Source of the DNA: CAYYMH01 sp964472785 | GTDB lineage: Bacteria; Zhuqueibacterota; Zhuqueibacteria; Thermofontimicrobiales; Thermofontimicrobiaceae | Direction: 5' to 3' | Length of the DNA: 25,652 bases | NCBI GenBank assembly: GCA_964472785.1 | Contig: CAYYMH010000058.1 | Location: 1-25,652 of the forward strand | Shown: positions 1-6,199 of the stretch, piece after piece | Numbering within the stretch: position 1 is the first letter of the stretch | How the letters are laid out: each line of letters begins with the position of its first letter | The notes under the pieces: model-generated | Seen by the model: the letters and a program-made list of their open reading frames with translations, nothing else | The model's database searches: none | What the model was told of the DNA's origin: nothing | Program-made: the position numbers and the translations under genes

Positions 1-17
1 TACTGTACATTTGTTAA

Positions 18-221
18 CCATTTTATTGTCGTTTCTTATTTTGCAGAAGTCTATTACAAGACTTTACTAACCAAAATAAACAAATTGAATTTTCTTTGCC
101 ATTTGACAACTTTATTCGACCAGCATTACCGCAAACTGTTGAAGAGTATAAAAAATACAAAAACCATACAATGGATTTAATGAAAAAAAGGAACGACAGA
201 ATATTAACAAGTTTGAACTAA
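18..221 (+). pseudogene. Tail of a degenerate or frame-disrupted ORF
   Basis: The third forward frame is open from a stop at 15-17 to a TAA at 219-221 and its last 50 or so residues look protein-like, with PFDNFIRPALPQTVEEYKKY followed by a basic helix ending in LTSLN. There is no good start: the only in-frame ATGs (171, 180) would leave a peptide of 16 residues or fewer. The second frame reads a hydrophobic stretch (LLTILLSFLIL) until about 68, so a frameshift near 50-66 could join the two. The stop lies about 50 bp before an attC-like site, which is where a cassette ORF normally ends. I do not recognise the family. It may be a real gene truncated by the window edge, a broken gene or chance. 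Confidence 0.3.
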
Positions 222-269
222 AAATGAGAACAAAGATTTAGAAAATGAACGAGCGGAAAGAACGCCAGC

Positions 270-402
270 CTGTAACAGCGTGTATAAGAAATAGCGGGTT
301 CAGTGCTAAATCAAAGGTCAGTGCTTTTAATAAAAGTCAGTGCCAAATTGAAAGTGAAGTGCTTTTTAATCCGCTACTTCTCATACACGCAAAACGTTAG
401 AG
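270..402 (+). other. attC-like integron recombination site (long type)
   Basis: Two 20-base arms at 278-297 and 371-390 are complementary at 18 of 20 positions. The two mismatches are A/C on the top strand but become G-T wobble pairs on the bottom strand, the strand that folds and recombines in attC sites. Just outside the arms lie CTGTAAC (270-276) and GTTAGAG (396-402), which match the R''/R' pattern (RYYYAAC ... GTTRRRY) at the key AAC and GTT and are complementary at 6 of 7. Total length of 133 bp is in the range of long attC sites. The loop holds three copies of TCAGTGC spaced 18-19 bp (300, 318, 337) plus a variant at 356. No integrase gene is visible here, so this rests on structure alone. 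Confidence 0.5.
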
Positions 403-442
403 AACATATGAGTAAATATAAATTAAAAAAGTATAACTCAAG

Positions 443-475
443 CGTTGAGCGGACTGAAAAGACGTCCGCTCAATG
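443..475 (+). repeat. Perfect 10-bp stem-loop next to an attC-like arm
   Basis: TTGAGCGGAC (445-454) pairs perfectly with GTCCGCTCAA (464-473) across a nine-base loop, and the stem extends by a G-T and a C-G pair to 443 and 475. No T-run follows, so it is not a standard terminator. The bases just before and into it, 431-450, read GTATAACTCAAGCGTTGAGC, which resembles the classical attC L'-R' side (AACTCAAGCGTTRRRY), but I could not find a convincing R''-L'' partner upstream. Confidence 0.5.
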
Positions 476-563
476 TCTCGCTCTCCCATCAGCCGCCCAA
501 CAACCCCACTTCACCTGATAAAGTGAGCAAAAAGCGCCCACTTTAACAGGTGAGCGAGACATT
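472..563 (+). other. attC-like folded site (atypical core)
   Basis: AATGTCTCGCTC (472-483) and GAGCGAGACATT (552-563) are perfect 12-bp inverted repeats 68 bp apart. Inside lies a second imperfect inverted repeat, 512-525 with 539-552 (13 of 14). Overall length and nested-arm layout are like an attC site, but the outer core is AAT/ATT and not AAC/GTT, so it may be a degenerate attC, the end of an inactive cassette or another palindromic repeat. Confidence 0.35.
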
Positions 564-704
564 AGCTGGTTCAGCAATATTTCATCAAATATTACAAATC
601 AGATTACTATTGATTGATATCATAAAAAGTTGTATATTGAGATACTTGGGAAAATAAATATCATATCCTTACTTACCATCAAAGAATAATATGAGGCAAA
701 TTAT

Positions 705-905
705 ATGATGGATGTAAAAAAATTAAATGTGAAGTATATCACCGATAAGAGTGGTACAAAAAAAGAAGTCATATTATCAATTGAGGACTTCGAGGATTTA
801 CTTGAAGATATAGAAGATCTCGTTGTAGCATTAGAGAGACAAAACGAAGATACACTTGATCATGATAGCGTTTTAAGAGAATTGAAAAAAGATGGCATGC
901 TATAA
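705..905 (+). CDS. Antitoxin, Phd/YefM-like, of a toxin-antitoxin pair
   Basis: A 66-residue acidic protein upstream of and overlapping a RelE/ParE-type toxin gene. It should bind and neutralise the toxin and, as in this class, probably represses the shared promoter. The sequence VKYITDKSGTKKEVILSIED followed by an acidic helix (DLLEDIEDLVVALERQNED) is like the short prevent-host-death type antitoxins that pair with RelE toxins: a beta-strand N-terminal half and a disordered acidic C-terminal toxin-binding half. GAGG at 693-696 supports the ATG at 705; the next codon is also ATG and cannot be excluded. The family assignment is from size, composition and context; no enzymatic motif is expected. 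Confidence 0.75.
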   Translation: MMDVKKLNVKYITDKSGTKKEVILSIEDFEDLLEDIEDLVVALERQNEDTLDHDSVLRELKKDGML

Positions 906-1155
906 AATTACCTGGAAGAAGTCCGCATTCCAGGAACTAAAAAAAATACAAAAAAAGTACATTCCTAAAATAATTGATTCTGTAGAAAAATTATCTGCAG
1001 ATCCATTCCCACCTGGTGTCAAGAAACTATCAGGTTCAGATAAAGCATTTAGAATAAGGGTTGGAAACTATAGAATTATCTATGAAATTGAAAAACAAAT
1101 ATTAACAATTCAGATAATCCGAGTACGTCATAGAAAAGACGCTTATAAAAGATGA
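892..1155 (+). CDS. RelE/ParE superfamily toxin
   Basis: An 87-residue basic protein with the RelE/ParE layout: N-terminal strand YKITWKKSAFQELKKI, two helices, then LSGSDKAFRIRVGNYRIIYE and a final strand ending in VRHRKDAYKR. The 'RIRVGNYRIIYEI' and 'I.VRHRKDAYK' blocks are the hallmark of this family; the C-terminal Arg, His and Lys residues are those that in RelE enzymes cut mRNA on the ribosome. The ATG at 892 overlaps the antitoxin gene by 14 bases, which is usual for translational coupling. Whether it acts on mRNA (RelE) or gyrase (ParE) cannot be read from sequence; the basic C-terminus favours RelE. The pair follows two attC-like sites, and TA pairs are common integron cassettes. Confidence 0.88.
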   Translation: MACYKITWKKSAFQELKKIQKKYIPKIIDSVEKLSADPFPPGVKKLSGSDKAFRIRVGNYRIIYEIEKQILTIQIIRVRHRKDAYKR

Positions 1156-1189
1156 TCCGACAGAAATCGCCCGGTTCGAATTTTATCGC

Positions 1190-1211
1190 CAGGCGTTTCG
1201 CCTGAGTTTTT
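1190..1211 (+). terminator. Terminator-like hairpin after the toxin gene
   Basis: CAGGCG (1190-1195), loop TTT, CGCCTG (1199-1204), then AG and five T (1207-1211). It lies 35 bp after the toxin stop codon, so it probably ends the TA transcript. It is short and also resembles the small palindromes scattered elsewhere in this window. Confidence 0.55.
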
Positions 1212-1555
1212 GATCTTTGTGTTATTATAATGCACCACTATTTCTGCGGGTGATGTAGGTTAGTTTTAAAAAACATTAAATTTATGAAGATAAAATTTAT
1301 CATTCATTGATTAGAAATCTAAAAGATAAAAGTAAACTAAAGTTTCCGTCTTGCGATTCTTCTAAGATTGCTGGTGAAAAGACTTCTGCAACAGTGACTA
1401 TTCAGATAATAAAAAATGCGACAGAGACACAGAGGCATTTCAATAATCAATTGGTAGATTTTATTGAAATGATATGGTTTTGAAATTTAATCCGAGTCAT
1501 TAGTAACTCGGCTGAATAGCTACTCCAGTTTTTTTAAAAAAAGTCCGCATTTTTC
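1212..1555. other. Intergenic stretch without recognisable gene
   Basis: AT-rich sequence between the TA terminator and the promoter at 1556. I see no ORF with coding character and no strong hairpin. It includes a run resembling dispersed intergenic repeat sequence (GACAGAGACACAGAGGCAT near 1420-1438). Confidence 0.5.
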
Positions 1556-1584
1556 TTGACATTATAAAAAAGAATTTGTATAAT
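1556..1584 (+). promoter_or_regulatory. Perfect-consensus sigma70 promoter
   Basis: TTGACA (1556-1561), a 17-base spacer, and TATAAT (1579-1584). Both hexamers match the consensus exactly. Transcription should start near 1591, giving a leader of about 124 bases before the start codon at 1715. Confidence 0.8.
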
Positions 1585-1620
1585 AGTCATGTTAAAAAAA
1601 CTTAATTTCTGTCATGAATT

Positions 1621-1639
1621 TTTCTGTTCAGAAAGGAGG
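1621..1639 (+). promoter_or_regulatory. Orphan Shine-Dalgarno with small hairpin in the leader
   Basis: TTTCTG-TT-CAGAAA (1621-1634) can form a six-pair hairpin that runs into AAAGGAGG (1632-1639), a near-perfect anti-SD complement. No ATG, GTG or TTG lies at usable distance after it, and the real start at 1715 has its own AAGGAG at 1701-1706. Partial pairing of the motif could hide or expose it. Function unknown. Confidence 0.4.
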
Positions 1640-1714
1640 TTTCGCCAAAAAAAATTATTTTTACTTAAATTCACTGCAACTCAATCATTCCCAAAAAATT
1701 AAGGAGAAGTTCGA

Positions 1715-3274
1715 ATGATCAAAAAAGTTACTATACTTTCCGTTGCTGCTATTTTTATTTTATCTTTATCATCACTTTTGGCTCAACCCAGTCCATCCAT
1801 GGTTGGCACATCAGATGATGACCGCGCGGTAATCTACAACAGCGGTCCATGTATTGACCGGGCGCCAAACGGGACCGTGATGTGTATCTGGGGGGCTGCC
1901 GAAAATCACAGCAACTCTGTTTTATGGACGACGTACGACGATGTTTTCGGAACGTGGAATCCGGCACAGGTGCTGGATGAAGGGACGCCGACCCACTCGA
2001 CTCCGGCATTAGTTGCTGACGAGAACAATCACTTTCACGCCACCTGGAGCAAAAATTATCGAATCTACTATGCTCAATTCGATGGCGTTAGCTGGAGCAC
2101 GCCAATCGAAGTCCAAAAGGACACGCTGAGTGGTAATAAAAATTCCATCGTGGTTGATAGCGAAGGAACAATTTGGATAACCTGGAATACGTATTATCAG
2201 GGCGACGATGAAAACGAATACCGCTTCATTGCCCATAGTACCGATAATGGTGCTAACTGGAGCGATCCAGACACCTTGGACAGTGACGTGGTCCCGGGTA
2301 TTGTTACCAGTCGCTATGCTGTTACCCATTTAGCTGCAGGTCCGGACGGAAAACTTGCTGTAACTTTTCGCGAAAAAGATACGGATGTAAGCGCGCGCTA
2401 TCAGCTATATTATCGTGAATACGACGGATCAACCTGGTTGCCAGTCGAAACGTTCACCCATTTTTTCCACGATTCGATCGACTGTTATCAGGCTTCTGTG
2501 GATTTCGATGAAAACGGGAAGCGTCATGTGGCATTTTATACTGATGAGAACGACTTTACATCACCGGACATGGGACAGATTTTTTACACCTCAAAAGAAG
2601 ACGGCGGCGACTGGACCGAACCGGTCCGAATTACGAACGATCCCGATGGTATTGCGGATTATCCACAGATCGTTATTGCTCCGAACGGTGCGATGTATGT
2701 TATTTATTTTCAGGGAGATGCCAGCGGTGTTCGAAACGTATTTGTCGTCACGTCCGCAGACGGAGGCGAAACCTGGAGCGATCCTATTCAACTGAGTACC
2801 AGTGATACTGATGTCATCCTTCGCAGTCCCAACATAGGCAGACATATCCATCCTGCAGGAGTTGGCGGAACAAGTTTTGAGGGTGGCGCCGACGCATTTT
2901 GGATGGAGGAAGATGCTTCGGTTACCGACGGATACTCATTATGGTATGCCAGAGTTCCGTGGGTCAATACCACCGATGTAAAAATGTCTGAGAATTTAGG
3001 ACAGTTACCGGAAACTCACCAACTTTTCCAGAACTATCCCAATCCGTTCAACGCTTCAACCATGATCAAATTTCAACTGCAAGAAAACAGCAATGTGCAG
3101 TTGAAAATCTTTGACACATTAGGCAAAGAAGTGGCAACAATCATTGACCGAAAGATGGAGTCCGGAGTTCACAGCGTCAATTTTGATGCGTCCAATCTCA
3201 GCTCTGGTGTTTATTTCTACAAATTGATCACGCAAAATTTTGTCTCGACGAACAAGATGATTTTAATGAAATAA
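1715..3274 (+). CDS. Secreted BNR/sialidase-like beta-propeller protein with C-terminal sorting tail
   Basis: 519 residues. Signal peptide at 1-23 (MIKKVTILSVAAIFILSLSS then LLAQ). The body is a repeat protein with Asp-box (BNR) motifs, clearest at 175-182 (STDNGANW) and 347-354 (SADGGETW), as in sialidase-type six-bladed propellers. I do not see the full Arg triad of active sialidases, so carbohydrate binding or an unknown hydrolase role is as likely as sialidase activity. Residues 438-519 are a sorting-type tail beginning QNYPNPFNAST and ending in KMILMK, which in FCB bacteria directs export or surface attachment (TIGR04183-like). AAGGAG at 1701-1706 supports the start. It is a single-gene unit, with a consensus promoter before it and a terminator after it, so it is probably well expressed. 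Confidence 0.82.
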   Translation: MIKKVTILSVAAIFILSLSSLLAQPSPSMVGTSDDDRAVIYNSGPCIDRAPNGTVMCIWGAAENHSNSVLWTTYDDVFGTWNPAQVLDEGTPTHSTPALVADENNHFHATWSKNYRIYYAQFDGVSWSTPIEVQKDTLSGNKNSIVVDSEGTIWITWNTYYQGDDENEYRFIAHSTDNGANWSDPDTLDSDVVPGIVTSRYAVTHLAAGPDGKLAVTFREKDTDVSARYQLYYREYDGSTWLPVETFTHFFHDSIDCYQASVDFDENGKRHVAFYTDENDFTSPDMGQIFYTSKEDGGDWTEPVRITNDPDGIADYPQIVIAPNGAMYVIYFQGDASGVRNVFVVTSADGGETWSDPIQLSTSDTDVILRSPNIGRHIHPAGVGGTSFEGGADAFWMEEDASVTDGYSLWYARVPWVNTTDVKMSENLGQLPETHQLFQNYPNPFNASTMIKFQLQENSNVQLKIFDTLGKEVATIIDRKMESGVHSVNFDASNLSSGVYFYKLITQNFVSTNKMILMK

Positions 3275-3288
3275 ATGTGAAGTTAGGA

Positions 3289-3324
3289 AGGCATGGGATT
3301 TAAAAAATCCTGTGCCTTTTTTTT
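3289..3324 (+). terminator. Rho-independent terminator after the BNR gene
   Basis: Arms 3289-3300 and 3306-3317 pair at 10 of 12 positions, with a five-base loop, followed by a T-run (3317-3324). It separates the BNR gene from the receptor operon. A second small hairpin (AACCTTC-TTC-GAAGGTT) follows at about 3335-3351. Confidence 0.85.
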
Positions 3325-3366
3325 CTTTAATTCAAACCTTCTTCGAAGGTTGATCAGGAGGATAAA

Positions 3367-6171
3367 ATGAAGAGAATTTTTTCCTGTTTTTTAGTGTTTT
3401 GTGTATTACTTGTATTTAGCCACAGTATAGTCATGGCCGGGAATACCGGTAAAATCAAAGGCAAAGTCACGGACAATCTGACAGGTGACCCGTTAATCGG
3501 AGCAAATGTTATCATTAGCGGTACAACGATGGGAGCCGCAACAGATCAAAACGGACATTATTTTATTAATAATGTGCCGCCCGGAGTTTATACACTCCGC
3601 GCCATGATGATGGGTTTTAAGCAGTTGGAAATGGAAAATGTGAAAGTCTCGGCTGACTTGACCACAGAAGTTGATTTTGTTCTCGAAGAGTCCGTGATCG
3701 AAGGCGAAGTTGTCACACTCGTCGCGGAACGCCCGCTCGTGAAAAAAGACGTCACAGCAAAGATGGCAGTTGTTTCCGGTGTGGACATTTCTGAAAAAAT
3801 GCCCGTTGCCTCGATAGAAGAAGTTTTGACCTTGCAAGCAGGATTCGTTGAAGATGAATCCGGCGGACTTCACTTACGCGGTGGTCGAAGCGATGAAGTG
3901 GCTTATTACATCGACGGGATTCTGGTGCAAAATCCGTTACAGGGCGGACTGGGCACAAATCTCGACGTAAACATGGTCCAGGAATTGTCAGTGCTGACCG
4001 GCGGATTTAATGCGGAATACGGTGATGCGATGAGTGGAATCATTAACATCACCACCAAAGAAGGTGCCTCTCAGTACAGCGGAAAAGTACAGTATGAATC
4101 GCCGATGATTAATAGTTCCCCATACCATCAACCGGACTGGCTCCTGGACAGCGATATGGTTGACGGGCTTTCAGAAGCGCAAAAGGAGGAATACCGGGAC
4201 GAAGTTCGTTACTACGAATCACCAGACGATACTATTGGCAAATCCCAATACAAACACGTGAGTGTGCTGGACAATCCCGTGGGAAAGGATCATATCCTTG
4301 TTCCGATCTTGGGACGATTTAATGGTACATTGAGTGGTCCAGTGCCGGGATTGAAAAATTTGACTTTTTTCGGTTCGGGTGTTTTTTCAAATCAAGACAG
4401 TTATCTGCCGTGGGGCTTTGAACTGGATAGGCAACTGTTTGGCAAATTAACCTATCGCTTCTCACCAAACATGAAATTATCAGCCGATGTCCAAAATAAC
4501 TGGAATTACCGGCAAATTTACAGTCATTATTATAAATACATTACTCCGGCGACAAACAATCCGGATGATTCGCTAAATTACAGCTCCAGGCTGCGGGGAT
4601 CGCGAGGTTTAACTACAATCATTACCGATCGCCAAACTCTCACCTGGACACATACATTGAGCCGCGCGACTTTTTACACGGTAAATTTTCAGCGTTTATA
4701 TCGCAGTGGTTCGGCAAACATTCCCGGTAAACAGGTCTATTACGATCCCCAAACCGGTGAATTATTAGACAAAACCGATTATATCAAACTCACCTATATT
4801 TCAGGTGCCGAAAGTGGCTTCCGTGGTGGTGATTATCGGAACTGGTATCGTGAAAATTCAACAAGTTACAATTTCAAGTTTGACATCACCAGTCAAATTC
4901 ATACCAGCCATCAAATAAAGGCGGGTTTTGATTATAAACAGTACGATATTTTCCGACACGCAATTCGCGATCCCTGGCCCGGTGCGTTCCGCCATCGGTT
5001 GGAATTTTACAACCGTGATCCATGGGAAAGCGCAGTTTATATACAGGATAAAATGGAATATGATTTCATGATTTTGAACCTGGGACTGCGGTTGGATTAT
5101 GCCAACGCCAATGACACTTACTGGACTGATCCGGGGGATATTCAACAGACGGTCGCCGTTGAAAATCCGGATGGTTCCACCAGTAAAGAGTTTCAGTTTA
5201 AGGGACGAGAAGATGTGCCGGATCGGTTTCAAATTAGTCCGCGCATCGGGTTAGCGCATCCGGTAACCGAGCGACTCGTATTTCATTTCGCTTATGGGCA
5301 TTTTTTTCAAAATCCGGATTATTACCACCTGTTCCGAAACGACCGCTCTTTGTATAATCTTGAGGAGTCCGATGTCATTATCGGCAATCCGGGTTTAAAA
5401 CCACAGAAAACCGTGGCGTTTGAAGTCGGCGGAAAGTACCAGTTCTCCGATGACATTGCTATTGACTTCACCGGTTTTTACAAAGATATAAAAGACCTGA
5501 CCTCCACGCGTTTTTACTCCCGACAGCCTTATAATTACACCATTTATATTAATGAAGACTACGGGCGTATTAAAGGATTTGATATTACGGTTACCAAAAA
5601 ATACAGCCATTACATTTCCGGTAATTTGAACTACACTTACAGCGTGGCAAGAGGCTCTGGCTCGGATCCGTTGGCAGGATATTATTATCGGGAAGAGGAA
5701 TCGCACTTGAGACCCAAGCGTGAATACTATCTCGATTTTGACCGAACTCATGATTTTTCAGCCAATGTCGATTTGCGATTTCCCACCGATTTTGGACCAG
5801 CGTTAGGAGGATTCAAACCATTAGCTGACTTCGGCATCAATGTGCTTGTACAATTAGCCAGCGGATTGCCGTACACCCCGCGCGAAAGCGGCGCTTTGAG
5901 TTTGGAAATAAACTCGGAGCGAAAAGGCTGGACCAATACAGTTGACCTCAGGTTGGATAAACGCATTCGATTGGCAAATTCATTGAATATGATCTGTTAT
6001 GCCAAAGTCACCAATCTTTTTGATAGTATCAATCCGCGCCTGGTCTGGTCTGAAACCGGTAAACCCTGGAATGCCGGACCTTATACCTATTTATCAAAAG
6101 ATCGACAGGCAAATCCTTTAAATATCGGTCCAAGACGTGATATACGACTTGGCGCATATTTTAAATTTTAA
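3367..6171 (+). CDS. TonB-dependent outer-membrane receptor with carboxypeptidase-regulatory-like N-terminal domain
   Basis: 934 residues. Signal peptide about 1-25. Residues about 28-110 form a CarboxypepD_reg-like beta-sandwich (GKVTDNLTGDPLIGANVIIS, then GxYxFxNVPPGxYTL). A plug domain follows at about 120-235, with LHLRGGRSDEVAYYIDG and GGFNAEYGDAMSGIINITTK. The rest is a 22-strand type barrel ending in an aromatic residue (GAYFKF). This SusC/OAR-type architecture imports or exports large ligands across the outer membrane using TonB energy; no TonB or ExbBD gene is in the window. AGGAGG at 3356-3361 fits the start. The gene is 28 bp before a large secreted protein and then a PorV-like gene, which suggests one operon. 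The substrate cannot be read from the sequence. Confidence 0.9.
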   Translation: MKRIFSCFLVFCVLLVFSHSIVMAGNTGKIKGKVTDNLTGDPLIGANVIISGTTMGAATDQNGHYFINNVPPGVYTLRAMMMGFKQLEMENVKVSADLTTEVDFVLEESVIEGEVVTLVAERPLVKKDVTAKMAVVSGVDISEKMPVASIEEVLTLQAGFVEDESGGLHLRGGRSDEVAYYIDGILVQNPLQGGLGTNLDVNMVQELSVLTGGFNAEYGDAMSGIINITTKEGASQYSGKVQYESPMINSSPYHQPDWLLDSDMVDGLSEAQKEEYRDEVRYYESPDDTIGKSQYKHVSVLDNPVGKDHILVPILGRFNGTLSGPVPGLKNLTFFGSGVFSNQDSYLPWGFELDRQLFGKLTYRFSPNMKLSADVQNNWNYRQIYSHYYKYITPATNNPDDSLNYSSRLRGSRGLTTIITDRQTLTWTHTLSRATFYTVNFQRLYRSGSANIPGKQVYYDPQTGELLDKTDYIKLTYISGAESGFRGGDYRNWYRENSTSYNFKFDITSQIHTSHQIKAGFDYKQYDIFRHAIRDPWPGAFRHRLEFYNRDPWESAVYIQDKMEYDFMILNLGLRLDYANANDTYWTDPGDIQQTVAVENPDGSTSKEFQFKGREDVPDRFQISPRIGLAHPVTERLVFHFAYGHFFQNPDYYHLFRNDRSLYNLEESDVIIGNPGLKPQKTVAFEVGGKYQFSDDIAIDFTGFYKDIKDLTSTRFYSRQPYNYTIYINEDYGRIKGFDITVTKKYSHYISGNLNYTYSVARGSGSDPLAGYYYREEESHLRPKREYYLDFDRTHDFSANVDLRFPTDFGPALGGFKPLADFGINVLVQLASGLPYTPRESGALSLEINSERKGWTNTVDLRLDKRIRLANSLNMICYAKVTNLFDSINPRLVWSETGKPWNAGPYTYLSKDRQANPLNIGPRRDIRLGAYFKF

Positions 6172-6199
6172 CTCGTGAAACAGATGAGGTAAACAAAAG

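Noticed and set aside
303..518. A 71-residue open frame (or a shorter one from the ATG at 408)
   Set aside because: It lies almost entirely within attC-like arms and nested inverted repeats, has no ribosome binding site and its composition follows the palindromes.
1591..1714. Riboswitch in the long leader of the BNR gene
   Set aside because: Only one weak six-pair hairpin is visible and no known aptamer core is recognisable.
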